Source of the DNA: Rotaria sp. Silwood1
Lineage: Eukaryota; Rotifera; Eurotatoria; Philodinida; Philodinidae
Direction: 5' to 3'
Length of the DNA: 64,000 nucleotides
NCBI GenBank assembly: GCA_905250075.1
Contig: CAJNOP010000012.1
Span: 558,001 to 622,000, forward strand
The notes beneath the pieces were generated by a model. It was not told where the DNA came from. It searched no databases and was given only the letters and a program-made list of their open reading frames with translations. Positions 12,048 through 24,400 of the stretch are shown here, in pieces. The translations under genes and the position numbers were made by a program. Within the stretch, counting starts at the first letter, position 1. Each line of letters begins with the position of its first letter.

Positions 12048-15028
12048 TCACAGTATAGACACTTGATTATGAATCGATCTGAAACAAAAAAGTTTTTTTG
12101 GTGGTAAATAGTCTTCATATGGCCATCGATTCGATTCTTTTGGTGATTCAATTCTTTCAATAAATTCTATTTGATGAAATATATAATTTCTTGTTTTAAG
12201 TTCAATATCAAATCCATTAATATCAGTTAATATTATTTGAAGACAATTGCCAATACCATCACGAACAATAAATATATAACTAATAAATATTCAACAAATG
12301 AAAAGAAAAAATAAACTCGATTGAAAAGGAAATACCGATTATTAATCTTATCAGGATCATATATTATTATTGTTGCACGAAGATCAAACTTTCGTTTAGA
12401 CATTAAAGCTAATGTAAATGAATCATAAATTGTTTCAACAGAATGAGTTTGTTCTTGATGTTTAGCATCATTAGGAAATGTAGAGAGAAGATCAAATGTT
12501 GGTGCTAAAAAGAGATGTTATCAAAGGACTTTGTCGGATTTCATTATCTAGCTTCAACCAAGATATTATATATGTAGCTTTGTAATACAATTAATGACAT
12601 AACGAATAGTACATAAGAAATCAATTTGTTCTCCAATTTTGATGTTCTAAGGGTTTATAGATTGCATAATATTCTTTAGAAAATGTATATGATACTGATA
12701 GACATTGTGCTCTCGAAGATGTTCTAGATCAACATATACAAACAATATTTTGAAATTCAATTGAATCAAATTATAGATGCTTCTCAATTTTCTATATTCA
12801 ATAGTTTTCATCTTTGCTTTCACTATACTTTAAAATTGTTGATTTTCTTGGATTTTGATTATGTCTGAACTAAATATTTGAGTATGTTCAACTTTGTGCC
12901 ATAGAATAAATGAGTATCAACGAATATCAACTTGCAAGATTATTTCCTAGAATATTCTCTTTTCCTATGTGAAAAGGCAGGATATGGACGATATTTCCAC
13001 AATATTTGATGGTACCATAAAAACAAACTTTATGCATCAATAATCAGCACAACATTCCTAATGAATTGATGTAAATAACTTCTTCATAAAAATGAAAGCT
13101 TTTTGCCTCCAGATCCTTGTAGGGGAGTATGGATATGGGGCTGCAGAAAAGAAGTCTGTTATTTTTATTACTTCTTTTTCAAATTTTTATTTCGAGAATT
13201 CAAATTTGTTTTTTGCATGTAACTATACAAGAATCTATAATTATCCTATACTGATAAAAAATTTTCTTCTGTATCCGTGTATCCACCTTCAGAAGTCTCT
13301 GTTGACGAAAACCTTTTTTCTTGATTATGAAAGAGTTACTTATATCAGTTCATCAGGAATATCGTACTAATTATTAATGCATAAAATTTTTTAAGAGAAT
13401 CCTTGGTTATTATTAAATTCTCGTCAGTATACCAGCCTCTTCATATAGGAAAAGAGAATATTCTAGGAAACAATGTTGCAAGTTGATAATCGCTGGTACT
13501 CACTTATTCTATGGTACAAAATTGAATATACTCAACTATTTAGTCAAGACGTAGTCTAAAATTCTTAGAAAATTGAAGAACACTTCTGGGCTGTATTGAA
13601 TTAAGTTTAAAAACAAAACTTGCATAAGTTTATCTGAGAACATCTTCATGACCACAAAGTCTATGTGTATTCAATAATATTCGCCCAGTATTATGACCAG
13701 TGTATCGACCCTTGATATATGAAAATTTTCGTAAATATTGATTTCTTATATACCATTCATTGCGCCGCAAAACTACAGATTTGGTATCCTGGTTGAAGAT
13801 AGGTCACGAAATTCGACAAGATCTTCTCATTGATTTTAAGAAATCTTTTTACTTAAATCTTGATTGATCTGATTACCCAAAGTACATTTATTACATGAAC
13901 AATTAAAATCATAAGTATGAATTGCTTCCATTGGAGTATCTTCTTCATTAGCATTAATTGATTCTTTTCTTACATCAGTTACACCTAATACAACTGAACC
14001 TAATTCTGGTAAATTCATATGTAATCTATTTGACAACATACATATAAAAAAAAGAATAAAGAAAACTCTATAAACAAAAGAATATTCACCGTGATTCTCC
14101 TGCAATACGTATTTCATCATTAATTGCTAAATTTTTTGATTGTTCATCATTCGGATCAAGAAAAAGTACGAGATCTTCTCGATCAGTTACATATTGACAA
14201 TAACAAAGTAATTGATTACATATTGATTCTAATTTGACCACTCTTAATAATGGACTTTTAGCTGAAATGAAAATAAATTAAAATGAATTTTTTTTCGAAT
14301 GTATATTCATCTACTCACTATCGATCATTTGTCGTTTTTTTAATGTTGGTTTTAAACTTTCTAATTGTTGTTCCATATCAATACTTTAAAAAAAATACGA
14401 ATAGAAAAAATAAATAAATAAAAAGAAAAGAATTTACATTAGGTCAGATGTTTTTCGACTTTTAGATTTTTTCCCATTATTATCAATCAAACCATATTTT
14501 AATGCAAAATCCGATATTGGCTTATTAGCTTCTTGTTTTTCTTGTCGTTTAGCAATCATTTCTTGTATAAATTTATGATTTTTAAAGTCCATAACTGGTT
14601 TATTGTTTGTGGTTTTCATAACACGAATTATATGATCACGACCTTTTAATTCTGTTGTTGTCTTATTTGCATCATTCATAAAACGATTTAAACTAATATC
14701 ACTCATTTGTCTTTGAAGATATGAACGTTCACTGTCTCTTTGTTTTAATTTTGGAATTAATGGAATAGGTTGAAGAATCCGTTCGAATGTAGATTCATTC
14801 GAATTTATTTCGTCAATTAATGGCATGGAAACATTGAATTCAGCATGAATATGTTGACCAATATGAGCATTTGCTTCATTAGGTTCATCATCCTTAATAT
14901 CGACTTGACTATCAATATATTCCATAGTACGGGCACGTTTTCGACCATCTGAAAAAAGCACATAGAAATATAGAAAACTTTATAAAGTTCATCATATACT
15001 TGCCAATTGATTTCCGAACATTAGTCAT
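12048..15028 (-). CDS. Unrecognised 448-residue protein
   Basis: Seven exons keep frame: 15028-15004, 14948-14438, 14383-14319, 14261-14090, 14025-13853, 12504-12336, 12279-12048. The N-terminal 180 residues are charged and look disordered (GRKRARTMEYIDSQ). The middle has LLRVVKLESICNQLL, DLVLFLDPND and LPELGSVVLGVTDVR, then a CSCNKC cysteine cluster. The C-terminal part has KFDLRATIIIYDP and RDGIGNCLQIILTDINGF. The beta-rich alternation would fit OB-type folds, as in a DNA-repair or telomere protein, but this is a guess. Intron 1 uses a GC donor (GGCAAGT) in the best model; the alternative is a start at the Met of MEYIDSQ. Intron 5 is 1.35 kb and contains an inverted repeat. If that intron were not removed, the frame would stop at 13836, giving a 320-residue form. 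Confidence 0.7.
12650..13745. repeat. Intronic inverted repeat made of decayed coding sequence
   Basis: Arms of about 330 bp (about 12655-12990 and about 13405-13745) match in opposite orientation; the best block is 12880-12970 against 13440-13535, sharing CCTAGAATATTCTCTTTTCC. On the minus strand the right arm reads as one frame with scattered stops, including RYTGHNTGRILLNTHRLCGH, so it looks like old coding sequence. The whole lies in intron 5 of the gene at 12048-15028. The spacer (13000-13400) shows nothing recognisable. Confidence 0.7.
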
Positions 15029-16822
15029 AGTTAGAATCGAATAATTAGTTTTGATTAATTAAAATTTTGAATTTTACCGAAAAGAATACATAATCGTTGT
15101 GTTCGTTCGCCGCTAAAATGAATCCAATATATAAAAATCTTCGACAGATGTCCGTTGTTTTCAGCTAAAGTTTAAATAAATTTCATTCTTTATTCTGTAA
15201 TATACTAATCCAGTAGAATTGATGTCGAGTAAATAATAGGAATAGTTCATGCAGATGTTGATTATGACACAGTTGTGGTTAAATTCGAGCAAAGTTATTT
15301 CACTATTGGAATAGTTCAAAAGACTATTTGTTTTGAATGACGTAAAAAATGAATGAATTGTTAATCTCACGTAGGTTTTTGTATTGTTTTTCATGCAATT
15401 ATACAATTATTTCTAGATTAAAACTAACACAACAACAATAAGAATGAGTTTATTTCTTGTGCTTACAAGCACAGACTGTTTTATTTTTATTTTACTTTTA
15501 TTTCTAATAGAGTAATACAACATCGAATATACATCATTATATCTCAATCAGTGCATGTCATTAGCAATAAACATCCAAAACAACCTTTCGTTGATCATTT
15601 GATGCTATATCATTTTGTTTTGGTTCATCCGAATCAAGCTAATTTATAATGGCATTCAAGCTCATCACAAGTAGCTCATATTTAATGTTTATTTGTTCGA
15701 ATATTATCGACAAGGTCATTTGCTGATGATGGTATTATTTCTTTTTGAAATATCCAATAATACAAAAACAGTGCATTATTCTGATTTTAATAAATCATTT
15801 ATTGAAATTTTCTGCTATTAAAAACATGTTGTTGAATGACATTGTTAAAAGACACTTATAAAATATATACTTACCATAGTTTGTAAAGAATCCAACAGAA
15901 AAATCTTCAACATGATTTTTCTGTATCAGTAACAAATTAATTGTTAATTAATGTAAATTATAATATAATAAACTAACGTTAGAAAAATTTCAATAAATTA
16001 TGAATTAAATATGAAAAGATCATTCTCATCAATTCTAAACATATTTTCATAATAGCAAATACAATTTTCGATGATGAGTTTGTTTTCTTCTATGTAAGTA
16101 ATAAAACAACGTTTAAAAATTTTTTTTTTAGCCCATCATTATATTTAATCTTTGATATATAAATATAAAAGAAGAACAGAAAAAACAAACAATGAAATTT
16201 TACTTGAACATTAAAGTAAATTTGATTATCAAATAATGGATCTAAATAATCATAGGAAAAAAAACAAAACTTCCATTCTATTTGTAGTTGATATTAAGTG
16301 AAAATGATGAATCATAAATATAAATAGAGAATAAAAACAACATGAATAGTCCTATGTAAATTTACTAATATATTCAATACTTGATTTGTAAATCTGAAGG
16401 AAGTATGCAAATGAATATAATCATTGTGGGGATCTAAACGTTAGTTGAAATGATTTATGATGAAGTTGAATAACACAGAAGGAAAATACATAAAATGATT
16501 TATATAAATTTATCATTACATTAAATTTTTCAGTTATTGATCTAAATCAAGAATAAGACAGAACTAATACTGTATAAGATGATATCTAAATTAAAATTTT
16601 GAAAAACTTAATTGTATTCAGTATAAAAAAACAAGGACTAATATTATGTTTAATTGGTCACAAAATTGGCATGATAGATGTTAAAGCTAGACAATGAACA
16701 TAACATTAAAAAAATCTTTTCATTTTACCACTGTATTCAATTGGTGAATCGAAGATCAAAATAAAAAAAAACATTTCATTTAAATTTACCGAGACATATA
16801 TTTGTTAATGATGAAATCTAAA
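15029..16822. other. Gene-poor, AT-rich
   Basis: Upstream region of the unrecognised gene. The first few hundred bases should include its promoter. Open frames are short and low in complexity; no repeat or RNA gene was recognised. Confidence 0.5.
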
Positions 16823-16824
16823 TA

Positions 16825-17792
16825 CCGGGTGCGACATAAAGATTGCAACATTTAGTATTTTGCAAATATCTCATCACATATCAATCGTATTATCTTGATT
16901 CTTTTTTTTACAAGATGCGCTGTGAAAAGATCTTCAAAAACTATAAGAATAATCTCTATTGACTTGTTCTAATGGTGTTTCTAATACTCAAAATGAATAG
17001 GTCACATGATAGTGCTATGTCCCACCGTATTAAATATTGAAAGGCTTTTTTTGATTTGCAAATATCTCGCTTTGAGAAAATGAAAATATCTTGACGATTT
17101 TTTAGAAGATACGCCGTCAAAAGCTCTACAAAAGCTGTATGAACAAGTCTGTATTGACCTGCTCGGAAGGCTTTTCTAGTGGTTTAAAATTAAAGACCTG
17201 CGTGATATTGCTACCGAGTGTTCCAAAATGTTTACGATATTTTTTATTTCGTATGAATCTCGACTTAAGAAAATACTAGAATATTGATTTTATTTTTAAA
17301 AGATGTCTGGTGTAAAGCTTTACGAAAGCTGTAAAAAACAAATTCCTATTGACTTCCTCAGATGGTTTCTTCAATACTCAAAATGAACAGATCACATGCC
17401 GACGCTATGTTTGACCATATGTAGTATAAGAAAAATATCTGGGAGATTTCCTTTTATTTTGAGAACATCTCGAGTTGGGAAAATGATAACGTCTTGATTT
17501 TTTTTCAAAGATGCACCGTCGAAAGCTTTACAAAAACTGTATGAATAACATCTTATTGCAAAACAAAAAAGTCTTTAAATATTTAATACGGTGGGACATA
17601 GCACCATCATATGACCTACTCATTTTGAATATTAGATACACCATTAAAACAAGTCAATAGAAATTTGTTCTTATAGTTTTTGTAGAGCTTTTCATAGCGC
17701 ATCTTTTAAAAAAAAGAATCAAGATAATACGATTGATATGTGATGAGATATTTGCAAAATATTAAATGTTGTAATCTTTATGCCGCATTTGG
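16825..17792. mobile_element. Foldback element with internal satellite-like units
   Basis: Terminal inverted repeats of about 230 bp (16825 to about 17058 and about 17560-17792) are nearly identical over long stretches, for example AATATCTCATCACATATCAA and GGTGGGACATAGC or their complements. A TA dinucleotide flanks both ends (16823-16824, 17793-17794). The interior is not unique: a unit of about 195 bp, with landmarks AATATCTC, a poly-T tract, GAAAGCTTTACAAAAGCTGT and TATTGACTTG, recurs about four times with divergence. There is no coding capacity. This is a non-autonomous foldback or MITE-like element. Confidence 0.75.
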
Positions 17793-18079
17793 TAGACACT
17801 GTAATAAGGAAAAAATTGTCGAGCAATATACTACTGATGAATTTAGGTAGAATTTTGAATATAAGTGTGACTTACTGTATTGTTGACTGTTCGTTGTAGA
17901 CCTCAGGCTTCATGTGGCATGTTTTCTAAAGTATTTTGAAAGTTACTGATTCATAATGGTTAAAATGGTACTTTGCTATTCGTCACCCTTGAAGACAAGA
18001 GATGCATTTCTCATGTGTAGTATCGCGCTTTATAGCTTCGAATACAAATCTTGGACGAAAGTGTTTTTAATCTTACTCT

Positions 18080-18820
18080 TCGTACTTTTTCAAGTAAAAG
18101 TAAAAGTGGAAGTACTTATCAAGTGTAGTTGGTGCTTATACTTGTACTTTGAAAAAAATACTTGATACTTGTATTTATATTTTGTGTGAAAATACTTGGT
18201 ACTGATGTCAAATGAGTCATACCGACTGGATCATCTAGTATCTTGCACATATCTGAGCACAGAGAAATTGTATAATTTTGTCTTCTTTTAGAAGACGCGC
18301 TGTGAAGTTTTCTACAAGAATAGTGATGAGAAATCCTATTGAGTTAGTTTGAAGAATTTTTATAAGACTAAAAGAGAAGCACTGTCTGATGGTGACAATA
18401 CATATTATTCTGAGAGAACTAAAACTCCAAATAATGTTGACAAATAGTTCCCTTCTTATTTCAAACAAAACTTTTCATGATATTAGTACTAGGTGAGAGA
18501 AGTTACCGTTATTAAGTAACGATAACGAAGTAAGGAAAACTTTCCGATTTTATCAAAAGAAAAGCTATTCTTCAATTTTGACGATTTTTTTCTATAAAGT
18601 TTGACAAACTGTGTTCGGAATCCATGAACGTCAAACTGTAATTGGTTTCGCAGAATTTGCAAAATACTGTATGCTGCGGTCATTATGACTCATCGGATAT
18701 AACTATCAAGTGTTTTTGCCAAAGTACAAGTATAAGTGTCAAGTACCACGTACCTTTTTTTCAAAGTAAAAGTAATTTTTTTACGTACAAACAAAATACT
18801 TGTACTTGTCTTACCTCTGC
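18080..18820. mobile_element. Inverted-repeat element rich in AAGTAC/TTGTAC
   Basis: The left arm (about 18080-18225) and right arm (about 18690-18820) are inverted copies sharing CTTATACTTGTACTTTG and GAGTCATA, built from iterated AAGTAC/GTACTTG words. Between them, about 18237-18380 is a diverged copy of the 195-bp unit found inside the foldback at 16825-17792 (TATCTTGCACATATCTGAG, then GCGCTGTGAAG, then TATTGAGTTAG). No gene is present. Confidence 0.55.
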
Positions 18821-19666
18821 TTGAATAATTTATTCAATAAAATCAGATAATTGACGTATACAACAGACAAAGATTCATCCTCCTTTGTTTTGTATTGCAT
18901 TCAGACCACAACACTAGTTATTTTTAGGATTTTATTCTTGCATGTAATTTGCAATTTCTTTTAATTAGAATATTGATATCAATTGAGTTACTGCAGTAAT
19001 TTTTCCATTAAAAGACATTTTTAGTAAGGCATATATAAGGTTAGCAGTGAGTTGAAATTCTTTTGAGAATATACGCCTACAAAAACTTGTTTCTTGTTCC
19101 GCTTGCTTCCATCTTTCATCTTTATATTTCGGTGTGTACCTATTTGTTTTCTTAATCTGTTTTTAGTTTATGTGATATTATTGATAAAACGGTGCTGTAT
19201 CTGCAAGCAGTACACTGATACAAAAAATAGAAACGTTTTGATTTTTTTCTAACATATTAACTAAAACAATTTTAATTGGCTCTCTCACTGGCCCAAGTTT
19301 CAAGGATCAGACCATTTTTTTGCCTGGATATATCTTGATTTCATATGAATTTGTTCAATATAAATCTACGCGGTATAGTTGTGAACATTTGAAAATAAGA
19401 GAATATTAAAATATTTAATTTCTGGTAGCTATTTGAGAAATGCTTACTATTAGACTTCACTGGTTTCTCCAAATCTTTCGTATAATTAGTTATTGATATA
19501 ACTAAAAGCAAAAGAGACTTATACTAGGATTTGATATTGCAATTAGCCACATTTTTTTAGACACATTTTAAAAAATAGTCTCAACGAAGAATTTAATTTT
19601 GTGATTAATCGATTTCTTGTTCTAAAATTTCTACACATTCTGTTTTTTATATTTTTACAAAACTTA
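18821..19666. other. Intergenic, nothing recognised
   Basis: AT-rich sequence downstream of the SOCS-box gene. No coding frame, repeat or RNA gene was seen. Confidence 0.5.
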
Positions 19667-21283
19667 TTATCCAGTATTTATAACCAATCGAAAATATGTT
19701 AGACATTCATCGTATCCAAAGAATGTTATCGATTTTCTTAATCGATTTGGTATATAAACTTTTAATTTATCATTTGTTTCATCACCTAAATTTTTCAATG
19801 AATTTCTTAATTTTTGTAAACACAATTTTGATAAACATAATGGATTTTTTAAATCAATAAATTTTTCTATTACTTTCGCTGTTTGTGCAGATAGATGAGA
19901 CTTGAATTCTTGAAATTTTGTTCGAAATTCATTAGGATAACCGCACTGAATAATGCGACATATATATAAAGTCATGCTTGGACTTCGTTCGTTTAACCAC
20001 ATCTGATAAGGTATATCAATATACAATGAATAATCAAGTAGCATGAATGGAATCATTGAACGATTATTTGAAAGTAGAGTAATTATAATATAATTCATAT
20101 TTTTCATATGATCTATACGAGCACCTTGTTGTAAAAGAAATTTAATTGTTTGGTCAATAGATTGATTATTTCGATGATTGAATAATACAGAAGCAAGAGC
20201 AGAATTTAAATTATGTTTATGAACTAATCGTTTGAGATAATTCGAATAAATTGAAATAGATTGTGGAGGAAAATAATTGAAAAATTCATTAAATTTAAGT
20301 TCCATTGATGAATCATTTTCTAATAAAAAATTAAATAAAATAATTCGCATTGAAAGACAATATTGTGATGTTAAAATTGTTTTAATTATTGTATCACATT
20401 TATTTCCTAACTTATACAACATTGAAAATTTCGAAAGAATAACTAAAGCATGTGGACATCGATTAAGAAGTTTTTTATTTATATCTAAAATATCATCAGG
20501 TAATATTTCAAAAGAATTTTCTTCAGATTCATGTTGACATTGTCCACATAATAGATGCATTAAATATGAACGATTCCATCTATCACATTGAAGTAATATC
20601 GATTGATCATTAATATTCGATAAATAATTATCAATCAGTATCTGACATTTATTGTTTGAATATAAATGAAAGAAAAGCATTAATGGTGTAATATTATTAT
20701 TTCCATAACGTGTAGATAATATATTACTATTTTTTTTAAGATTTAATAGATGTTCAATAATAATTTCATCACCTATTATATAATGTTCAAAAATAGTTAT
20801 TAAGATCCAAGAAAAATATTCAGCATCATCAGGAAGATTTTTTTCAATTAAAATTGATAAACATCGAATTAATTGATTCTTATTTAAACATGCATGAGTC
20901 AATTTAATAAGTGCAAAAGTTGATAAAGACATTTGTAAAGATTGAAATGGTAAATGTAGAATTTTTTCACATAAATCAAAATTTTCATCAAAAATTGCAC
21001 GTGAAAGTTTATTGACAATTATTGTTGATAATTGTTTTGATGTTAATCGTGATTTTTTATAAATTAATTCAAATAAATTCAACATATAATTTTCATCAAG
21101 TATTTTTGGTAATAAATCAAAAAATCCATCGATACATAATGTTCGATCATCTTTTTGTCGTAAACATGATGAAAATTCTTTTATCTGTTTATGAACAATT
21201 AATGACTCAATAAAATTCTTACGAGATATTTTTGATAATGGTGCATCATTCTTATTATGAAACAATGAGAATATTCGATTCAT
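19667..21283 (-). CDS. Ankyrin-like SOCS-box protein, intronless
   Basis: A single open exon of 538 residues, starting at ATG 21283 (the first Met; upstream in-frame codons lack one). The bulk is helical and Leu/Ile-rich, with weak ankyrin-like pieces such as NITPLMLFFHLY, SYLMHLLCGQ and ARIDHMKN. The C-terminus has a convincing SOCS box: NPLCLSKLCLQKLRNSL (BC-box, Elongin C contact) followed by IPNRLRKSITFF (Cul-box). In the ASB family such proteins are substrate receptors of Cullin-5 E3 ubiquitin ligases in the cytosol; the substrate is unknown here. The gene has no intron while all confident neighbours have several, so a retrocopy origin is possible. Its start is 194 bp from the end of PWP1 on the same strand. 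Confidence 0.75.
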   Translation of the reverse strand: MNRIFSLFHNKNDAPLSKISRKNFIESLIVHKQIKEFSSCLRQKDDRTLCIDGFFDLLPKILDENYMLNLFELIYKKSRLTSKQLSTIIVNKLSRAIFDENFDLCEKILHLPFQSLQMSLSTFALIKLTHACLNKNQLIRCLSILIEKNLPDDAEYFSWILITIFEHYIIGDEIIIEHLLNLKKNSNILSTRYGNNNITPLMLFFHLYSNNKCQILIDNYLSNINDQSILLQCDRWNRSYLMHLLCGQCQHESEENSFEILPDDILDINKKLLNRCPHALVILSKFSMLYKLGNKCDTIIKTILTSQYCLSMRIILFNFLLENDSSMELKFNEFFNYFPPQSISIYSNYLKRLVHKHNLNSALASVLFNHRNNQSIDQTIKFLLQQGARIDHMKNMNYIIITLLSNNRSMIPFMLLDYSLYIDIPYQMWLNERSPSMTLYICRIIQCGYPNEFRTKFQEFKSHLSAQTAKVIEKFIDLKNPLCLSKLCLQKLRNSLKNLGDETNDKLKVYIPNRLRKSITFFGYDECLTYFRLVINTG

Positions 21284-21477
21284 GTTTATGTCTTTCAAAA
21301 AGAAACGTGTTTATTTTCATTATCTATACTGAAGTCTCTGTTTTATATTGAGTAATAACTATTTCTAATACGTAAACACATTGACGTCATGATTATGGTG
21401 AGTCACCGAAATATAAAAAGCCCACAATAAAGATTTTGAGCCTATCGGATGTTTCAAGTTTTTATTTATTTGTTTAT

Positions 21478-24400
21478 TTATTTATTTTTCTTAGACAATT
21501 TTTTTCGTTGTGCTTTTAATACAGCTGATGTTACAGTAGGAACAGTTGTTGGAAACGATGAAACTGTTGGTATAGCTGATGCTGTTTCATTAGTTACTTC
21601 AATCATTTCAAACTTCGCACGAGAACCAAATCGTGAACGAACTAGAGAGAAAGAGAAAAAAGAGTGTAATGAAATTCTTATATATTGAGATATGCAACAT
21701 CATATTATTGTTAAAAAGAATTTTAACCATTAACTTTGTCAGCTATGGATCATTATATTCATTATGACAAAAACTATAAGATAAAAGGTCAAGAAAGAAA
21801 GAGGAGATTGAAAGATTTTAGAGGTTGTATGATATTTTGAAGGATGCTTTTCCACAGAAAACTTTTGTATTGGTTCTAGTCGTATTATTTAGATGGAAAA
21901 TGGTTAGGAAACAGTTTTAGTCGAAGAAATTCAATGAATTTTGTTAGAAATAGCAAATATTTGAGGTATTTACTAGGTACATCTAATGACAGTTTTATCA
22001 GTAATTTCAAGATTGAGAGCTCATATTATACTCATAAGTGAAGAATATTTAAACTAAAGTTTTCGACACATTAAAAAACCATTCTCCTTGGATAAACGAA
22101 GCAAACAACTAAGTCTAAGAATCAATTTTTATAAAATAATATCTGCACTCGATTGGATTTCTTTTTTGTATTTGTCTCTATGATACTATTTTAGGTCAAT
22201 GTGAACAATATTTTCCTTCTGTCGTTATATCGATCTGTCAGTTTCAAATTAAAAAATTCTTGAAAAAACAGCTACTCAGCTAATAGAAAACAAAATTTAT
22301 TGAAACATGCGTTTTCATATTTAAAACATAGTGTGAGATCACTTCAGTATTCTTTGACAAAAGTTGCCTATGATGGGAAGATCTACTTAATACAGTGCAC
22401 ATTCACACGGATCACACATGAAGAGACCTTTCTATAGTGGGAAAATTTACAGTAAAATGCGATTCTATCTTAATCACAAGGTTACTTTATCTTTGCACTT
22501 TTTTTTTTTTTTATAAACTCGAAAACATTTTTATCACAGAACAGTACATTCACAATTGAAGGAAACGTATCTCGGAATATAAAGGCGGAAGATTGTTCTA
22601 TAAATTTTTCCTTTTCAGTCTAAAAATGTGTTTCTGTTTGAGGATAGTTCTAAAGGGATTTTTCAAAACACACACAAAAAGACACTGAATATGTACTCGA
22701 TTGCTATTTTTCTTTAAACTGTTTCTTCACAAACAAGTACACTAATTGAAGTTCGCTTAGGACTAATAACTATGCGTGTAGTACGTGTCACTGTGAACGA
22801 ATCTCATGTAAACTATTCAACTAAATATCATTTTTTTCAGTTATTAACCTAGTGAGATGGTCAAATGTTGCTACTGAAAGATCTTATTCTTCAGAAAAAA
22901 AGGAGTGCTATTAAGCATGACACCAAGATATTTGGATATGTTGACTGTATTGTTGTAAGAACACTCTTATTACTTTAGATCGTCTTCCTTTTTTTTTTCA
23001 TCGGATATTATCTATTTATTCCTCATTCTATACATGTAGATTAAGTAAAAACAATTCGTTTTACTAACGATGTGTTGAGAAAATTGAATTGAAACTAAGA
23101 ATTATCGGCGAGGCTACCAAAACAATATGGCTATTTTCAGGAACTTAATAGAAGATTGTCTTTGCAACTTATGAACGATAAGATAGAATAAAAGATCATG
23201 GAACTTCTAGTGCATCGAGAGCTTTCATACAACTTCTAAGTAATTTTTTTTCTGCTGCGATTTAACTGAGATATGCATGTTTCAAAATACAGTACTTTCA
23301 TAGAATTATAAAAATATACAAAAAAAAAGCCTGTTCTTTTTGAAACATTCGTATCTCAGTGAAGTTTCAATAAAAAGGAAAATTCTTTCGAGGTTTTACT
23401 AGTTTAGATGTTTTCGACTGATGAATAAAATATGACCTGAAAAGGTTGAAATCACTCATAAGATCTACATTAGATGTTCCTAGAAAATGAAATCTTATGT
23501 TTATTTTGATAATAAAATTAAAGAAACCTTGTGATTATTAGAAATATTTAATATTAATTTTACAAGTTTAGAAAACTTTTCATACAAATTCATTTCTAGT
23601 TCTGAACATTCAATGACATTATAAAAGCTCTTTCAAAAAAAAAATCAACTTTTCTAATTGTAATTTCAAAAATCTTAGAAATATCAATGTGCATTATCAT
23701 ACCATTTGAATTTTCTGAGCAATCCCATATTTGTAAACCTTTTGATTGTCCACCAAAAGCAAACGTAAATGGAAAATCAGGATTAGCAAGACATGTATTA
23801 ATTCGACCCTATGATTAATAATTATTTTAAATGAAAATTAGAATAAAATTTAAATTACTGTTTGAAATTGTCGTTCAGCAATAAATGTTACATTTTCGTT
23901 ATCAATATCCCATACTTTAACACATTCATCAAATGATGATGTGACTAGAAGACCAGGCACACTTGAACTTAAACATAAACCTAATTAATCAAAATTAATA
24001 TTTAAGTTTATTTTATAACTTTGTTTGTTACCAGTAACAGCACTATTATGAGCAGACAAACTAAAAACTGGTATTGTTGTTTTTCGAATATCCATCGCAT
24101 AAACATATCCATTTTCCGTTGATGCCTAAAATTATTTAATACAAACAAAACAAAAAAATGTTTTTATTCTTACTAAATATTGATTTGTATCAAATGTATT
24201 CCAAGTAATTCGTTCAATATCTGAATCAAATGTCCATCGATGTTGACTTGTTTTATTATTTGCATCACGACAATCAACTAAACATACAGTTCTATCGGCT
24301 GAACCTGAAAGTAAATTTTGTGCTTCAATCGGATGCCAACATATCGACTGAATCTAATAAATATTTAAAAAGAAAAAAGAAAAAAACAAAAGATATTGTT

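Noticed and set aside
13092-13370. 92-codon plus-strand frame
   Set aside because: Falls in the spacer of the intronic inverted repeat, with no recognisable motif or splice partner.
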